DNA of 64,000 nucleotides, from assembly GCF_030813355.1 (NCBI RefSeq), contig NZ_JAUSUD010000002.1:62001-126000 (forward strand), read 5' to 3'. A program made the position numbers and the translations under genes. The stretch's first letter is position 1, and each line of letters opens with the position of its first letter. Shown here one piece after another: positions 17,501 through 25,671 of this stretch. The notes beneath the pieces are model-generated. The model had not been told where the DNA came from and ran no database searches. It worked only from the letters and a program-made list of their open reading frames with translations. The DNA is from Metabacillus malikii. Its GTDB lineage: Bacteria > Bacillota > Bacilli > Bacillales > Bacillaceae.

Positions 17501-17901
17501 CGTGAGATTTTAAACCCGTTATCTATTTTATCAAAACCGATTTTAGGATAGTACTCCATGGCAGTAGGTGATGACAGAAGTAAAAGTGCTACCTCTTCTC
17601 CTATTTCTTCCTGGAGAAGACGAACGAGCTGCTTGCCAATTCCTTTATACTGATAAGTCTTGTCAACAGCTAAATCTGACAGATAGCAGCAGTAACTATA
17701 ATCAGTTATCGCTCTGGCGATCCCGATTAATTTATGCTCATCCCATGCCGTAAATGTTATATCAGCATGCTCAATCATACGCTGTATCCTTGGGAGGTCA
17801 TCTATAGGCCGTTTAATACCTGAGGACTTATATACACGTGCCACATCCTCAGCTGTTAGTGGAGCATTTAGTTTATAAGTGATACTTTCAATGATTTTCA
17901 T
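17491..17901 (-). CDS. GNAT-family N-acetyltransferase
   Basis: 136 residues, start ATG 17901 behind GGAGGG. The acetyl-CoA site is LAVDKTYQYKGIGKQLVRLLQEE and the last third has SSPTAMEYYPKIGFDKI, the usual GNAT C-terminal strand-helix. The acceptor is unknown. Short, soluble, probably monocistronic. Confidence 0.85.
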   Translation of the reverse strand: MKIIESITYKLNAPLTAEDVARVYKSSGIKRPIDDLPRIQRMIEHADITFTAWDEHKLIGIARAITDYSYCCYLSDLAVDKTYQYKGIGKQLVRLLQEEIGEEVALLLLSSPTAMEYYPKIGFDKIDNGFKISRKR

Positions 17902-18104
17902 TTGAATCCCTCCAGCAATTGTTGAAACCTATTTTAACTCATTTGAGATGCTGAGTGAACATTTTTTTTGTTACTCTTCGGGGATGCAAACGAATAAACT
18001 GTCCCACAAGAAGAAACGTGTAGAATTTGCCGGAAAAGCCATTTTATTGCCATTTCGTCTTCAATGTTGAGTATTAATGCTATCTTATTTTTAGGAGTGG
18101 AGAA
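17902..18104. other. Left flank of tandem array 2, no gene
   Basis: No coding signal or binding site was found here. The long minus-strand open frame that runs through 17934-18338 is a by-product of the array. Confidence 0.5.
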
Positions 18105-18850
18105 GTCTTCATGGTGCAGATGAAGGTAATAGCAGAGGCTGGTCTTGAGAGAGAAAAAATCTCCACAAGTCAGATGAAGATCAAAACAATAACTGGCTTG
18201 AAGAAAAAAATCCTTACAACGTGGATGAAGACCAAAATAATAATGGAGCTTGAGAGAAAAGGTCTTCATTAAATAGATGAAGCCCAAAATGTTAATGGAG
18301 CTCAAGAAAAAGGTCTTCATAGGATGGATGAAGACCAAAACAATACCTGGCTTGAAGAAAAAAGGTCTTCATAAGGTGGATGAAGACCAAAATAATAATG
18401 AAGCTAGAGAGAAAAGGTCTTCATGAAATAGATGAAGCCCAAAATGTTAATGGAGCTAGAGAGAAAAGGTCTTCATAAGATGGATGAAGCCCAAAATGTT
18501 AATGGAGCTCAAGAAAAAAGGTCTTCATAGGATGGATGAAGACCAAAATAATCCCTGGCTTGAAGAAAAAAGGTCTTCATAAGGTGGATGAAGACCAAAA
18601 TAATAATGAAGCTAGAGAGAAAAGGTCTTCATAAAATTGATGAAGCCCAAAATGTTAATGGAGCTTAAGAGAAAAGGTCTTCATAAGGTGGATGAAGCCC
18701 AAAACAATAATGGAGCTAGAGAGAAAAGGTCTTCATAGGACGGATGAAGACCAAAACAATAACTGCCTTGAAGAAAAAGGGTCTTCATAAGTCAAATGAA
18801 CATCAATACATCAACGCTTTAAAGAAAAGGTCATCATCGTTTTTATGAAG
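18105..18850. repeat. 52-bp tandem array 2 with a 208-bp higher-order period
   Basis: Unit anchors (the G of GTCTTC) fall at 18262, 18313, 18365, 18417, 18469, 18521, 18573, 18625, 18677, 18729 and 18781: 52 bp per step, except 51 at the first. Decayed units precede (18105, 18161, 18211) and follow (18830). The consensus opens GGTCTTCATAAGGTGGATG, continues AAGACCAAAATAATAATG and ends AAGCTAGAGAGAAAA. Several units form a perfect 9-bp hairpin GGTCTTCAT..ATGAAGACC. Units vary in a cycle of four: 18313, 18521 and 18729 share CTTGAAG tails, and 18365 and 18573 are identical. The flank 18851-19180 shows no supported gene. Confidence 0.95.
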
Positions 18851-19180
18851 GTCAATTCCAAGGGACTCTTTTTACAATTAGGCCTTCATGAATCGGGTTT
18901 ATTTAGATATTACTTGGAAATATCTCATTTCATCGTTCCAATGTACCATGCTCCAAATAATACGACAGTTACTTGGGTTGAGGGATATATCCATTATAAG
19001 CTCATGGTGCAAAAAAGAGGGAATTCTGATGATTGCTCATTCAAAATTCCCTATCAGACCGAGTCAAATAAAGAAGGTAACTCTAGGTTCAGGACCCTCA
19101 GACAATAAATGCGAACGAATAAAAGTCATCCTACTTTATATTAACGTTTTTCGGAAATGGTCAAACTCTTTCCAAATTTA

Positions 19181-19807
19181 TTAAAATTGTTTTGCTTCTG
19201 TCGCAGCTTTATCTAGGCCTTTCGCAATGATTGATTCAGCCTCTGCTGGATATTGATTGTGTCCTTCAATAATTACGGAAGTTATATTTTTTACACCCCA
19301 GAATGATAACATAGTATTTACATAATTAACGGCCATTTCAGTTGCTTGAGCTGGACCTTCAGAATAAACGCCACCTCTAGCATTAAGTAATGCCACTTTT
19401 TTATCTGGTAGTAAACCGATAGGACCTTCCGGAGTGTAACGGAATGTTTTCCCAGCCTGTGCTAAATAATCTAAATATGTGTGTAATACTGCGGGTACAG
19501 TGAAATTCCATAGTGGGAATGCAATGACAATTTTGTCAGCAGCAAGAAATTGGTTTAGATATTTATTAACTAAGTCAGTACCTTCCTGTTCAGCAGCTGT
19601 TAACTCATAGCCATTAGCAATTTTATACATACCATTAATTTTATCAACATCATAGTATGGTAGATTTTCAGCAAATAAATCTAATTCAGTTATAGTATCA
19701 TTCGGATTTGCTTCCTTATAGTTTTCTAGAAATGTATGATATAGTTTCACACTTACTGCTTGTTCGATAGGACGAGAATTTGCTTTAATAAATAGTACGT
19801 TAGTCAT
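19181..19807 (-). CDS. azoR: FMN-dependent NADH-azoreductase / quinone reductase
   Basis: 208 residues from ATG 19807, with GGAGGT upstream; a longer frame back to 19882 lacks a binding site. Flavodoxin-like fold: N-terminal VLFIKANSRPIEQAVSVKLY (phosphate loop), AFPLWNFTVPAVLHTYLDYL and ALLNARGGVYSEG are the AzoR/AcpD blocks. The family reduces azo dyes and quinones with two electrons, protecting against quinone stress. It lies 97 bp downstream of a MarR gene in the same direction, with operator-like repeats between them. Confidence 0.9.
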   Translation of the reverse strand: MTNVLFIKANSRPIEQAVSVKLYHTFLENYKEANPNDTITELDLFAENLPYYDVDKINGMYKIANGYELTAAEQEGTDLVNKYLNQFLAADKIVIAFPLWNFTVPAVLHTYLDYLAQAGKTFRYTPEGPIGLLPDKKVALLNARGGVYSEGPAQATEMAVNYVNTMLSFWGVKNITSVIIEGHNQYPAEAESIIAKGLDKAATEAKQF

Positions 19808-19844
19808 GTTAAAACCTCCAGAAATTTGTTTTGAAAAAGGTTGT

Positions 19845-19885
19845 TGTAGCAACATTTTGAGATGTGTAAGTTGGTATAGCAACTA
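19845..19885 (-). promoter_or_regulatory. Candidate MarR operators upstream of azoR
   Basis: TATAGCAACTA (19875-19885) matches 11 of 13 positions of the TATAGCAACTATA dyad found before the marR gene. A second, weaker copy, GTAGCAAC, lies at 19846-19853. Both are 40-80 bp before the azoR start. Confidence 0.5.
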
Positions 19886-19904
19886 AAAGAGTGCACGTCC
19901 AAAA

Positions 19905-20339
19905 TTATTGTGACTTTTGGACATTTTGACTAATCTTAGTTAGTAATCTTTCAAGCTCAATTAGCTCTTCTTTAGATAAACCATTGCTAATCTGCTCGTT
20001 AAATTCTTCCGAAATGGGGAGTATGATATCGCCGAGCGCTTTTCCAGTTTCGGTAAGGTGTAACGTAACAGACCGTCTATCGTTCTGACTTTCACTACGT
20101 CTAATGAATCCTTTTTTTTCAAGGCTTGCTGCCATTCTCGCGATGTTCGTTTTATCTTTATTTAGCTTTATCACAAGTTGCTGCTGTGTTAGCCCGTCAT
20201 TTTCCAAAAGTAACATTAAAATAAGATTTTGTTCAGGGGCTATATTATAAGATTCCAATTTTGTTTTAATAAAATTGGTCAGCAATAAGTCTGTCTTATG
20301 TATCTTAATACTAATATAATCTTGAAATGAATATCTCAT
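19905..20339 (-). CDS. MarR-family transcriptional regulator
   Basis: 144 residues. Winged helix at ~45-105: LTQQQLVIKLNKDKTNIARMAASLEKKGFIRR then SQNDRRSVTLHLTETGK, the MarR wing. No conserved redox cysteine is visible, unlike YodB/CatR-type sensors, so the inducer may bind non-covalently. It is upstream of and co-oriented with azoR. The same dyad before both genes suggests it represses itself and azoR. Confidence 0.85.
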   Translation of the reverse strand: MRYSFQDYISIKIHKTDLLLTNFIKTKLESYNIAPEQNLILMLLLENDGLTQQQLVIKLNKDKTNIARMAASLEKKGFIRRSESQNDRRSVTLHLTETGKALGDIILPISEEFNEQISNGLSKEELIELERLLTKISQNVQKSQ

Positions 20340-20354
20340 TGGAATCCCTCATTA

Positions 20355-20367
20355 TATAGTTGCTATA
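20355..20367 (-). promoter_or_regulatory. Candidate MarR autoregulatory operator
   Basis: A perfect dyad TATAG-TTG-CTATA lies 16 bp upstream of the marR start. The same core recurs before azoR. Confidence 0.55.
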
Positions 20368-20624
20368 CATACTAAATTCAAATGCTAGTATATCTAGTCT
20401 TTGATTATATGTCAATGTAATTATATCTATTTTCACTTATCATTTATAAAACATGTAGTATTTCTTTTCGTCACATTTTGGGGTGATACTAGTTTACGTA
20501 TTTAGCTGGAGTAGGGAGTTACCATCGTCAATAATTTCAATGGACTCCCGCCCCTTTCATTTCCAACAGGGTGCAAATTCACCCTTGTTGTAAATATTAC
20601 CCCTTTTACAGGGAGGTAGTTAAA

Positions 20625-21779
20625 TTAGTATCGAACTGCTCTGTTTGCATTAACTCTACCATAGAGCCAATATGTTCCAGTACCTTGTACTGGGTCTGAA
20701 CTGTTTTGAATGACAGTACGGATTTGCGCGTTTCCGCGACCTTGACTAGCTAGGAGTGCAGCAACTCCAGCAACTTGAGGAGATGCCATTGATGTTCCGC
20801 TTAAATAAGCGTAGCGACCACCGATATACGTTGATAAGATGTTAGAACCTGGTGCACTAACATCAACCCAACGTCCATAATTAGAGAAGTTTGATTTTCG
20901 GTCAGATTCGTCAGTTGAGCCTACAGCGATAACATTCGAATAGTTTGCAGGATAAGTTGGAGTAGGAACACCGTCGTTTCCAGCTGCAGCAACTATCACA
21001 GCTCCTCGATTCCACGCATAGTTAACAGCACTTTGTAATGTAGAAGCACCTTGTGGGCCACCTAAACTTAAGTTAATAACTTGAGCACCTTGATTCGCAG
21101 CATAAATAATTCCGGCAGCAATATCACTCATTAATCCGTTCCCGCTATTGTCCAATACTCGTACCGGGATAATAGAAGCTAGTGGTGCAATTCCTGCGAT
21201 GCCTCGAAGATTATTCGTAACAGAAGCAGCAATTCCTGCAACATGTGTGCCATGACCATTGCCATCATCAGGGTTATTATCGCGGTCTACAAAATCGTAG
21301 CCAGATAATAATTTGCTTTGAAGGTCAGGATGATTTAGCTGAACACCTGTATCAATTATTGCAATTTTTATAGATTGGTTACTTTGAGTAACATCCCAAG
21401 CGGCTGGAGTATTCATTTTTTGTGGGGCATATTGATAGGAGAAATAGGGGTCGTTCGGTACTACTGAAGCCTTATAAATATAATTAGGCTCTACGAAATC
21501 TATTTCTGATAATTTACTATACTTCTTTAACATTCTTTTAACATTTCTTTTTGATTCAATAACGTGAATACCTAATTCCTTATTCTCTTCAATCATCTTA
21601 CACTTCATTCTTTTGTGAATTTCATCTATTTTTTCAAGCGGTGTATCGTCTAAAAATTTTACGATTAACTGCTTCTCTTTATATTCCTCAGCAGTATCTT
21701 CAGTTGAATTTCTCGAGATTAAGAAGCTAGTTAATAAGATTACAACAATTGCGACTGAAATACTAAGCCAAACCAACAT
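20625..21779 (-). CDS. Subtilisin-like serine protease (S8), thermitase-like
   Basis: 384 residues, start ATG 21779 behind AGGAGGG. An N-terminal hydrophobic segment (~3-22) acts as signal or anchor, a propeptide of ~85 residues follows, then the catalytic domain. The triad is Asp143 (IAIIDTGV), His176 (GNGHGTHVAGI) and Ser330 (SGTSMASP), with oxyanion Asn268 (AAAGNDG). All are present, so it should be active after removal of the propeptide. The mature part looks like a compact extracellular protease. A hairpin CAACAGGGTG/CACCCTTGTTG lies 35-60 bp past its stop but has no T-run. Confidence 0.9.
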   Translation of the reverse strand: MLVWLSISVAIVVILLTSFLISRNSTEDTAEEYKEKQLIVKFLDDTPLEKIDEIHKRMKCKMIEENKELGIHVIESKRNVKRMLKKYSKLSEIDFVEPNYIYKASVVPNDPYFSYQYAPQKMNTPAAWDVTQSNQSIKIAIIDTGVQLNHPDLQSKLLSGYDFVDRDNNPDDGNGHGTHVAGIAASVTNNLRGIAGIAPLASIIPVRVLDNSGNGLMSDIAAGIIYAANQGAQVINLSLGGPQGASTLQSAVNYAWNRGAVIVAAAGNDGVPTPTYPANYSNVIAVGSTDESDRKSNFSNYGRWVDVSAPGSNILSTYIGGRYAYLSGTSMASPQVAGVAALLASQGRGNAQIRTVIQNSSDPVQGTGTYWLYGRVNANRAVRY

Positions 21780-21902
21780 TGAAAACCCTCCTATTTTTAT
21801 AAGATTAATAACAATATATGTGGAGGGTTATAGGATGGTTGTACGTTCAAACTAGTAAATAACGATTTGTGCATTTGTTTAAATAATAGAGGAGAGTGTA
21901 AT

Positions 21903-22028
21903 ATTACCGGGGAAATACGACAAGAAGACAATTTGTTACGACAATTATTTCAAATAGGAAGGAAAATACTAACAATTTATCGAAAGGTTATTTTAGTATT
22001 ATCACTTGCTGCTGTGTTGGGAGGATAG
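21903..22028 (+). CDS. Possible 41-residue membrane peptide with an ATT start
   Basis: An open frame runs ITGEIRQEDNLLRQLFQIGR..ILTIYRKVILVLSLAAVLGG to TAG 22026-22028. A strong AGAGGAGAG (about 21888-21896) lies 6 nt before the ATT at 21903. The charged head and single hydrophobic tail look like a real tail-anchored peptide. ATT starts are rare (infC type); the only other in-frame start upstream, TTG 21867, has no binding site. The rest of 21780-22101 holds no other feature. Low confidence. Confidence 0.3.
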   Translation: MTGEIRQEDNLLRQLFQIGRKILTIYRKVILVLSLAAVLGG

Positions 22029-22101
22029 TTGCACCCTTTGCCAGACAGTCAATGTAAAGCAAAGCCTTGCAAAATCTATTAAAGAGCCGAGGAGGATGAC
22101 A

Positions 22102-22623
22102 ATGGAAAGACCTAGCGTGAATGAATATGATGACTATTTTAAGAGATATGTAGAATTAGTTCCTGACGGTAATATTTTTTCTCTCTTAAAGGAACAAATC
22201 AATGAAACGAAAAGGCTATTATCTAGTCTTTCAGAAGAACAGCTGCATTATCGCTATATGGATAATAAATGGAGTATTAAAGAAATTATTGGACATTTAA
22301 CAGATGGAGAACGAATGTTATCACATTTATTACTATGTATTGCAAGAGGAGAAAACAGTTCATATGCGGGCTTTGATAAGGACAAATATATAATGAATGG
22401 CTCTTTTGATAATCTATCAATCGAATTATTGCTTGCACACTATCAAGCTGTTCGAACATCGACAATTGCTTTGTTAAATACACTAGGTAGTAACGTCTGG
22501 TTAAATCAAGGAATTGCTTTACATTCTCCAATAACTGTTCGTGCACTTGCTTGGATAATTGTTGGACATGAAATTCATCATCGAAACATCATTATAGAAA
22601 AATATATAAATAAGGAAATTTAA
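22102..22623 (+). CDS. DinB-superfamily protein
   Basis: 173 residues from ATG 22102. AGGAGG (22090-22095) abuts the ATG at 22096 but is 6 nt from 22102, which decides the start. A four-helix bundle is expected, with likely metal histidines in IKEIIGHLTDGERML and WIIVGHEIHHRNII. Related proteins include YfiT-type hydrolases and bacillithiol transferases; the reaction is unknown. Soluble and apparently monocistronic. Confidence 0.8.
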   Translation: MERPSVNEYDDYFKRYVELVPDGNIFSLLKEQINETKRLLSSLSEEQLHYRYMDNKWSIKEIIGHLTDGERMLSHLLLCIARGENSSYAGFDKDKYIMNGSFDNLSIELLLAHYQAVRTSTIALLNTLGSNVWLNQGIALHSPITVRALAWIIVGHEIHHRNIIIEKYINKEI

Positions 22624-22638
22624 TATTATCTGAAAATA

Positions 22639-22664
22639 TGAAACCTTTCTCGATATTCACCGTA
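22639..22664 (+). promoter_or_regulatory. SigW-type promoter of spo0M
   Basis: TGAAAC (22639-22644), exactly 16 nt, then CGTA (22661-22664): the canonical extracytoplasmic sigma-W pattern. It is 40 bp upstream of the spo0M start. B. subtilis spo0M is known to be under SigW, which supports the call. Confidence 0.75.
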
Positions 22665-22703
22665 CATAAATAGTAACAAATATGAAAAGGTGGTATTAGT
22701 GAT

Positions 22704-23498
22704 ATGTCCTTCTTTAAAAAAGTAATAACAAGTATCGGGATTGGTTCAGCAAGAGTAGATACTAAATTGTTCAGTCAGACAGTTACTCAAGGTGGGCAAG
22801 CTGAAGGGATTGTTGAAATTAGAGGAGGAGAAGTAGACCAGGAGATTGCTGCTATTAAGCTAAATCTCATGACATTGTATGGCCACGAGGATAGTGAACA
22901 TTTAACAAATACATTAGTATATTCCTATAAAGTGAACGACCCATTTCTTATTAAAAAAGGTGAGCTTATGGAAATTCCGTTCACCTTCAAGGTACCGTTA
23001 TACACTCCAATGACTATGAGGGATAATCGAACAGGGAGAAATGTGCCTCCTGTTTGGATTGAGACAGAATTAGATATTCGGAATGCGGTTGATCCAAAGG
23101 ACCAGGATCATATATCTGTTGAGCCTTCTAAAGTATATGAAACGATATTAGATGCGATTAAAATAGTTGGTTTTAGGTTTAGACAAATGGAAAACCAAGC
23201 ACCCCCACGATTTGTTAAAACAAGATTACCATATGTACAACAATTTGAGTTTCTCCCTACACATGGAAAGTATAAACGTAAACTAGATGAACTTGAAGTA
23301 TATATCTTACAAGATGATGAAGAAACAACGATTTATTTTGAAATCGATAAAAAAACAAGGGGTGCAGTCGGTTCTCTATTAGAAAAATTGAATCTGGATG
23401 AGCATCATCGTAAATTGTCATTCTATAATCATGAAATTTTGTCAAATCGCAGCTACATAAGTGACAAAATTGAAGAAATGATTGATGAACTAGTATAA
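22704..23498 (+). CDS. spo0M: Sporulation-control protein Spo0M (arrestin-like)
   Basis: 264 residues, AAAAGGTGG before ATG 22704. It opens MSFFKKVITSIGIGSARVDTKL, and contains the arrestin-type blocks YSYKVNDPFLIKKGELMEIPFTFKVPLYTPMT and LEVYILQDDEETTIYFEIDKK, close to B. subtilis Spo0M over its full length. The protein is cytoplasmic, with two beta-sandwich lobes, and influences entry into sporulation and cell shape; its biochemical role is not settled. A SigW promoter upstream links it to envelope stress. Confidence 0.9.
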   Translation: MSFFKKVITSIGIGSARVDTKLFSQTVTQGGQAEGIVEIRGGEVDQEIAAIKLNLMTLYGHEDSEHLTNTLVYSYKVNDPFLIKKGELMEIPFTFKVPLYTPMTMRDNRTGRNVPPVWIETELDIRNAVDPKDQDHISVEPSKVYETILDAIKIVGFRFRQMENQAPPRFVKTRLPYVQQFEFLPTHGKYKRKLDELEVYILQDDEETTIYFEIDKKTRGAVGSLLEKLNLDEHHRKLSFYNHEILSNRSYISDKIEEMIDELV

Positions 23499-23517
23499 TA
23501 ATTTAGGAGTTAGCTAA

Positions 23518-23832
23518 ATGAAACGAAAAGGCTATATATCATTGATTTAGTTGGAACACTTTACTTTAATGGCTACGAGATAGAAGGGGAATTTGATTTT
23601 ATTATGGGTTAAAAAAGCAGGAAATCCCTTTCCTTCTTGCGACCCAAAATGACTAGCCTAACGACTTATTGCAATAGGTGATGACCTTGAAACAGATGTC
23701 TTAGAGGTGAACCAAAACGGACTTTTTTCAGTATTAGTTCAAACAGGTAATTATAAAGATAAACAGGAACTACGTGTGGATATTAAGCCTAATCTTAGTA
23801 TTGATAGTATATCGACTTTATCAAAACGCTAA
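23518..23832 (+). pseudogene. HAD-superfamily hydrolase remnant (subfamily IIA-like)
   Basis: A good AGGAG precedes ATG 23518. MKRKGYI is followed by a frameshift, then IIDLVGTLYFNGYEIEGEF, the DxxGT motif I of HAD hydrolases, then a stop. After a large internal loss the frame 23668-23832 gives LLAIGDDLETDVLEVNQNGLF..SVLVQTGNY and ends KPNLSIDSISTLSKR, the motif IV GDDxxxD and tail of the family. Most of the middle, including cap and Lys motif, is gone. It is followed by a terminator. Gap 23499-24017 holds nothing else. Confidence 0.75.
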
Positions 23833-23856
23833 ACACCTTTAAATGGTGTTTTTTTC
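23832..23856 (+). terminator. Terminator after the HAD remnant
   Basis: Stem AACACC / GGTGTT with a 7-nt loop and a T7 run. Confidence 0.7.
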
Positions 23857-24017
23857 TTTTCAGCGGTTTGTTCTTGTAAGTATAGTAAGTGTAATTATAA
23901 TTTGGTTAATTCTACTAGAAAAGAGAAATTCAACTACATAACGATTATAAATCACCAAGTTCAGGGAATAGTATCCAATGAAGATTTAGTAATCTACATA
24001 CAAGGTGTGTGAAGGGT

Positions 24018-24644
24018 ATGGATTGGAATTGGATATGGAAGGCGATATTAATCGTCATTGCAGGTACATTTCTATTACGAGTTGCTGGGAGAAAGTCAAT
24101 ATCACAAATGACTTTGGCACAGACAGTCATTATGGTTGGGATTGGTTCGTTACTAATCCAGCCCGTTGCGGGTAAAAATTTAATGACTACATTTGTCGTA
24201 GGAGCTACTTTGGTGAGTACTTTAGTTATTATCGAATTTTTACAATTGAAAAATGATAAAATTGAAAAGTTTATTACCGGTAAATCAAAAGTTATTATCG
24301 AAAACGGCAAAATAAATGAAAGCAATATGAAGAAAATGCGCTTTACTGTTGACCAACTTGAAATGAACTTACGGCAAAAAAGTGTAAGTAAGATTAGTGA
24401 TGTACACTGGGCTACTTTAGAACCGAACGGACAACTTGGAATTATTTTAAAAGAAGATGCACAACCCGTTACAAAAAAAGAACTAAAGAAGCTCGAAGAA
24501 AAGCTAGATTTTATTATAAATACGTATACGATGGTAAACGTTGTTCAGTCAACTACTATAGATACCCCGCAACATAAAGGAACACTATTTACAGAAGTGA
24601 AAAATAAAAAGCACGATAAAGAACCTCCAACACATTTACAATAA
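24018..24644 (+). CDS. DUF421 (YetF/YdfR-like) membrane protein
   Basis: 208 residues from ATG 24018, with AAGGTG 10 nt upstream; GTG 24009 is almost touching that site and is less likely. Three N-terminal helices include TFLLRVAGRKSISQMTLAQTVIMVGIGSLL, the DUF421 signature. A cytoplasmic YetF-type domain follows, with SKVIIENGKINESNMKKMRFTVDQLEMNLRQKSVSKISDV. The family is common in spore formers, often in several copies, with possible roles in spores or envelope; function unknown here. Confidence 0.85.
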   Translation: MDWNWIWKAILIVIAGTFLLRVAGRKSISQMTLAQTVIMVGIGSLLIQPVAGKNLMTTFVVGATLVSTLVIIEFLQLKNDKIEKFITGKSKVIIENGKINESNMKKMRFTVDQLEMNLRQKSVSKISDVHWATLEPNGQLGIILKEDAQPVTKKELKKLEEKLDFIINTYTMVNVVQSTTIDTPQHKGTLFTEVKNKKHDKEPPTHLQ

Positions 24645-24729
24645 TTGCTTAAATCCAGCATGTGCTTTTTCACATAAAGATTATTCATGGGGTTATCCTA
24701 ATGATGTAAATGACCTGGAGGTGGCAAGT

Positions 24730-25551
24730 ATGTTTTTCCATGTGAAAGAATTACAATATAGAGCGAAACCGAATAAACCTGACCCTGTCTATGCAAAAAA
24801 GCTGCAAGAGGTGTTAGGAGGACAATTTGGCGAAATATCTGTCATGATGCAGTATCTTTTTCAAGGCTGGAATTGCCGGGCAGAGCAAAAATATCGTGAC
24901 ATGCTATTAGATATTGGAACTGAGGAAATTGCCCATGTTGAAATGCTGGCAACGATGATTGCTCAATTGCTAGATAAGGCACCTGTAGAAGAGCAAGAAG
25001 AGGCGGCAAAGGACCCAATAATCGCAAGTGCAATGGGTGGAATGAATCCCCAGCATGCGATTGTGAATGGTTTAGGAGCGAGTCCAAACGATTCAACTGG
25101 CTACCCATGGAATGCCAGATATACTATTGCTAGTGGGAACCTTCTAGCAGATTTTCGGGCAAATTTAAATGCTGAATCGCAAGGGAGATTACAAGTGGTT
25201 CGCCTATATGAAATGACAGATGATTATGGTGTGCGGGATATGCTATCATTTCTTATCGCTCGTGATACGATGCATCAAAACCAATGGCAAGCAGCTATCG
25301 CAGAGCTTGAAGAGAAGGAAGGAATCGTTGTTCCAAGTACGTTTAACCGTGAATATGAAAAGTCTGACGTTTCACATACATTTATGAACTGTTCGGAAGG
25401 TAAAGAAAGTGAAGCAGGACGTTGGGCGTCAGGACCTTCAATGGACGGAAAGGGTCAATTTACGTATGAAGAGCATCCTGTTGCAACAGGTCAAGCACCA
25501 GAGTTAAACCCAGCTCCGGGATATATTCATGGTACACCACCTGTAAAATAA
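24730..25551 (+). CDS. ydbD: Manganese catalase (YdbD/CotJC-like)
   Basis: 273 residues from ATG 24730, with GGAGGTGG about 6 nt upstream; the GTG at 24721 lies within that site. The four-helix bundle metal ligands are visible: Glu in GGQFGEISVMMQYLFQGWN, Glu/His in TEEIAHVEMLATMIAQLL, and later Glu/His in NAESQGRLQVVRLYEMTDD and ARDTMHQNQWQAAI. The family destroys hydrogen peroxide with a di-manganese centre. Length and text agree with B. subtilis YdbD. A Mn exporter gene (mneS) lies elsewhere in the window, but I infer no operon link. Confidence 0.9.
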   Translation: MFFHVKELQYRAKPNKPDPVYAKKLQEVLGGQFGEISVMMQYLFQGWNCRAEQKYRDMLLDIGTEEIAHVEMLATMIAQLLDKAPVEEQEEAAKDPIIASAMGGMNPQHAIVNGLGASPNDSTGYPWNARYTIASGNLLADFRANLNAESQGRLQVVRLYEMTDDYGVRDMLSFLIARDTMHQNQWQAAIAELEEKEGIVVPSTFNREYEKSDVSHTFMNCSEGKESEAGRWASGPSMDGKGQFTYEEHPVATGQAPELNPAPGYIHGTPPVK

Positions 25552-25567
25552 AGACTTTCAAATTTAG

Positions 25568-25600
25568 AGACTTTCATCACCTTGATGGAGGTCTTTTTTA
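25568..25600 (+). terminator. Terminator of the Mn catalase gene
   Basis: Stem AGACTTTCATC / GATGGAGGTCT (with wobble) and T6. Confidence 0.75.
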
Positions 25601-25671
25601 TGTATATCAAATATATTTAGAGGAATTAGCAATTTATTGGCGAAATTGGTAGTAAATAGGGGGTGATAATT

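Noticed and set aside
17934-18338. Long minus-strand open frame through array 2
   Set aside because: It exists because the first, decayed units are 50-56 bp long; the exact 52-bp units break the frame. No ribosome site.
8481-18850. The two tandem arrays as CRISPR arrays
   Set aside because: The full 52-bp unit is conserved, so no unique spacers exist, and no cas gene is in the window.
18888-19184. Overlapping frames right of array 2
   Set aside because: No ribosome sites, no recognisable domain, and two frames compete over the same bases.
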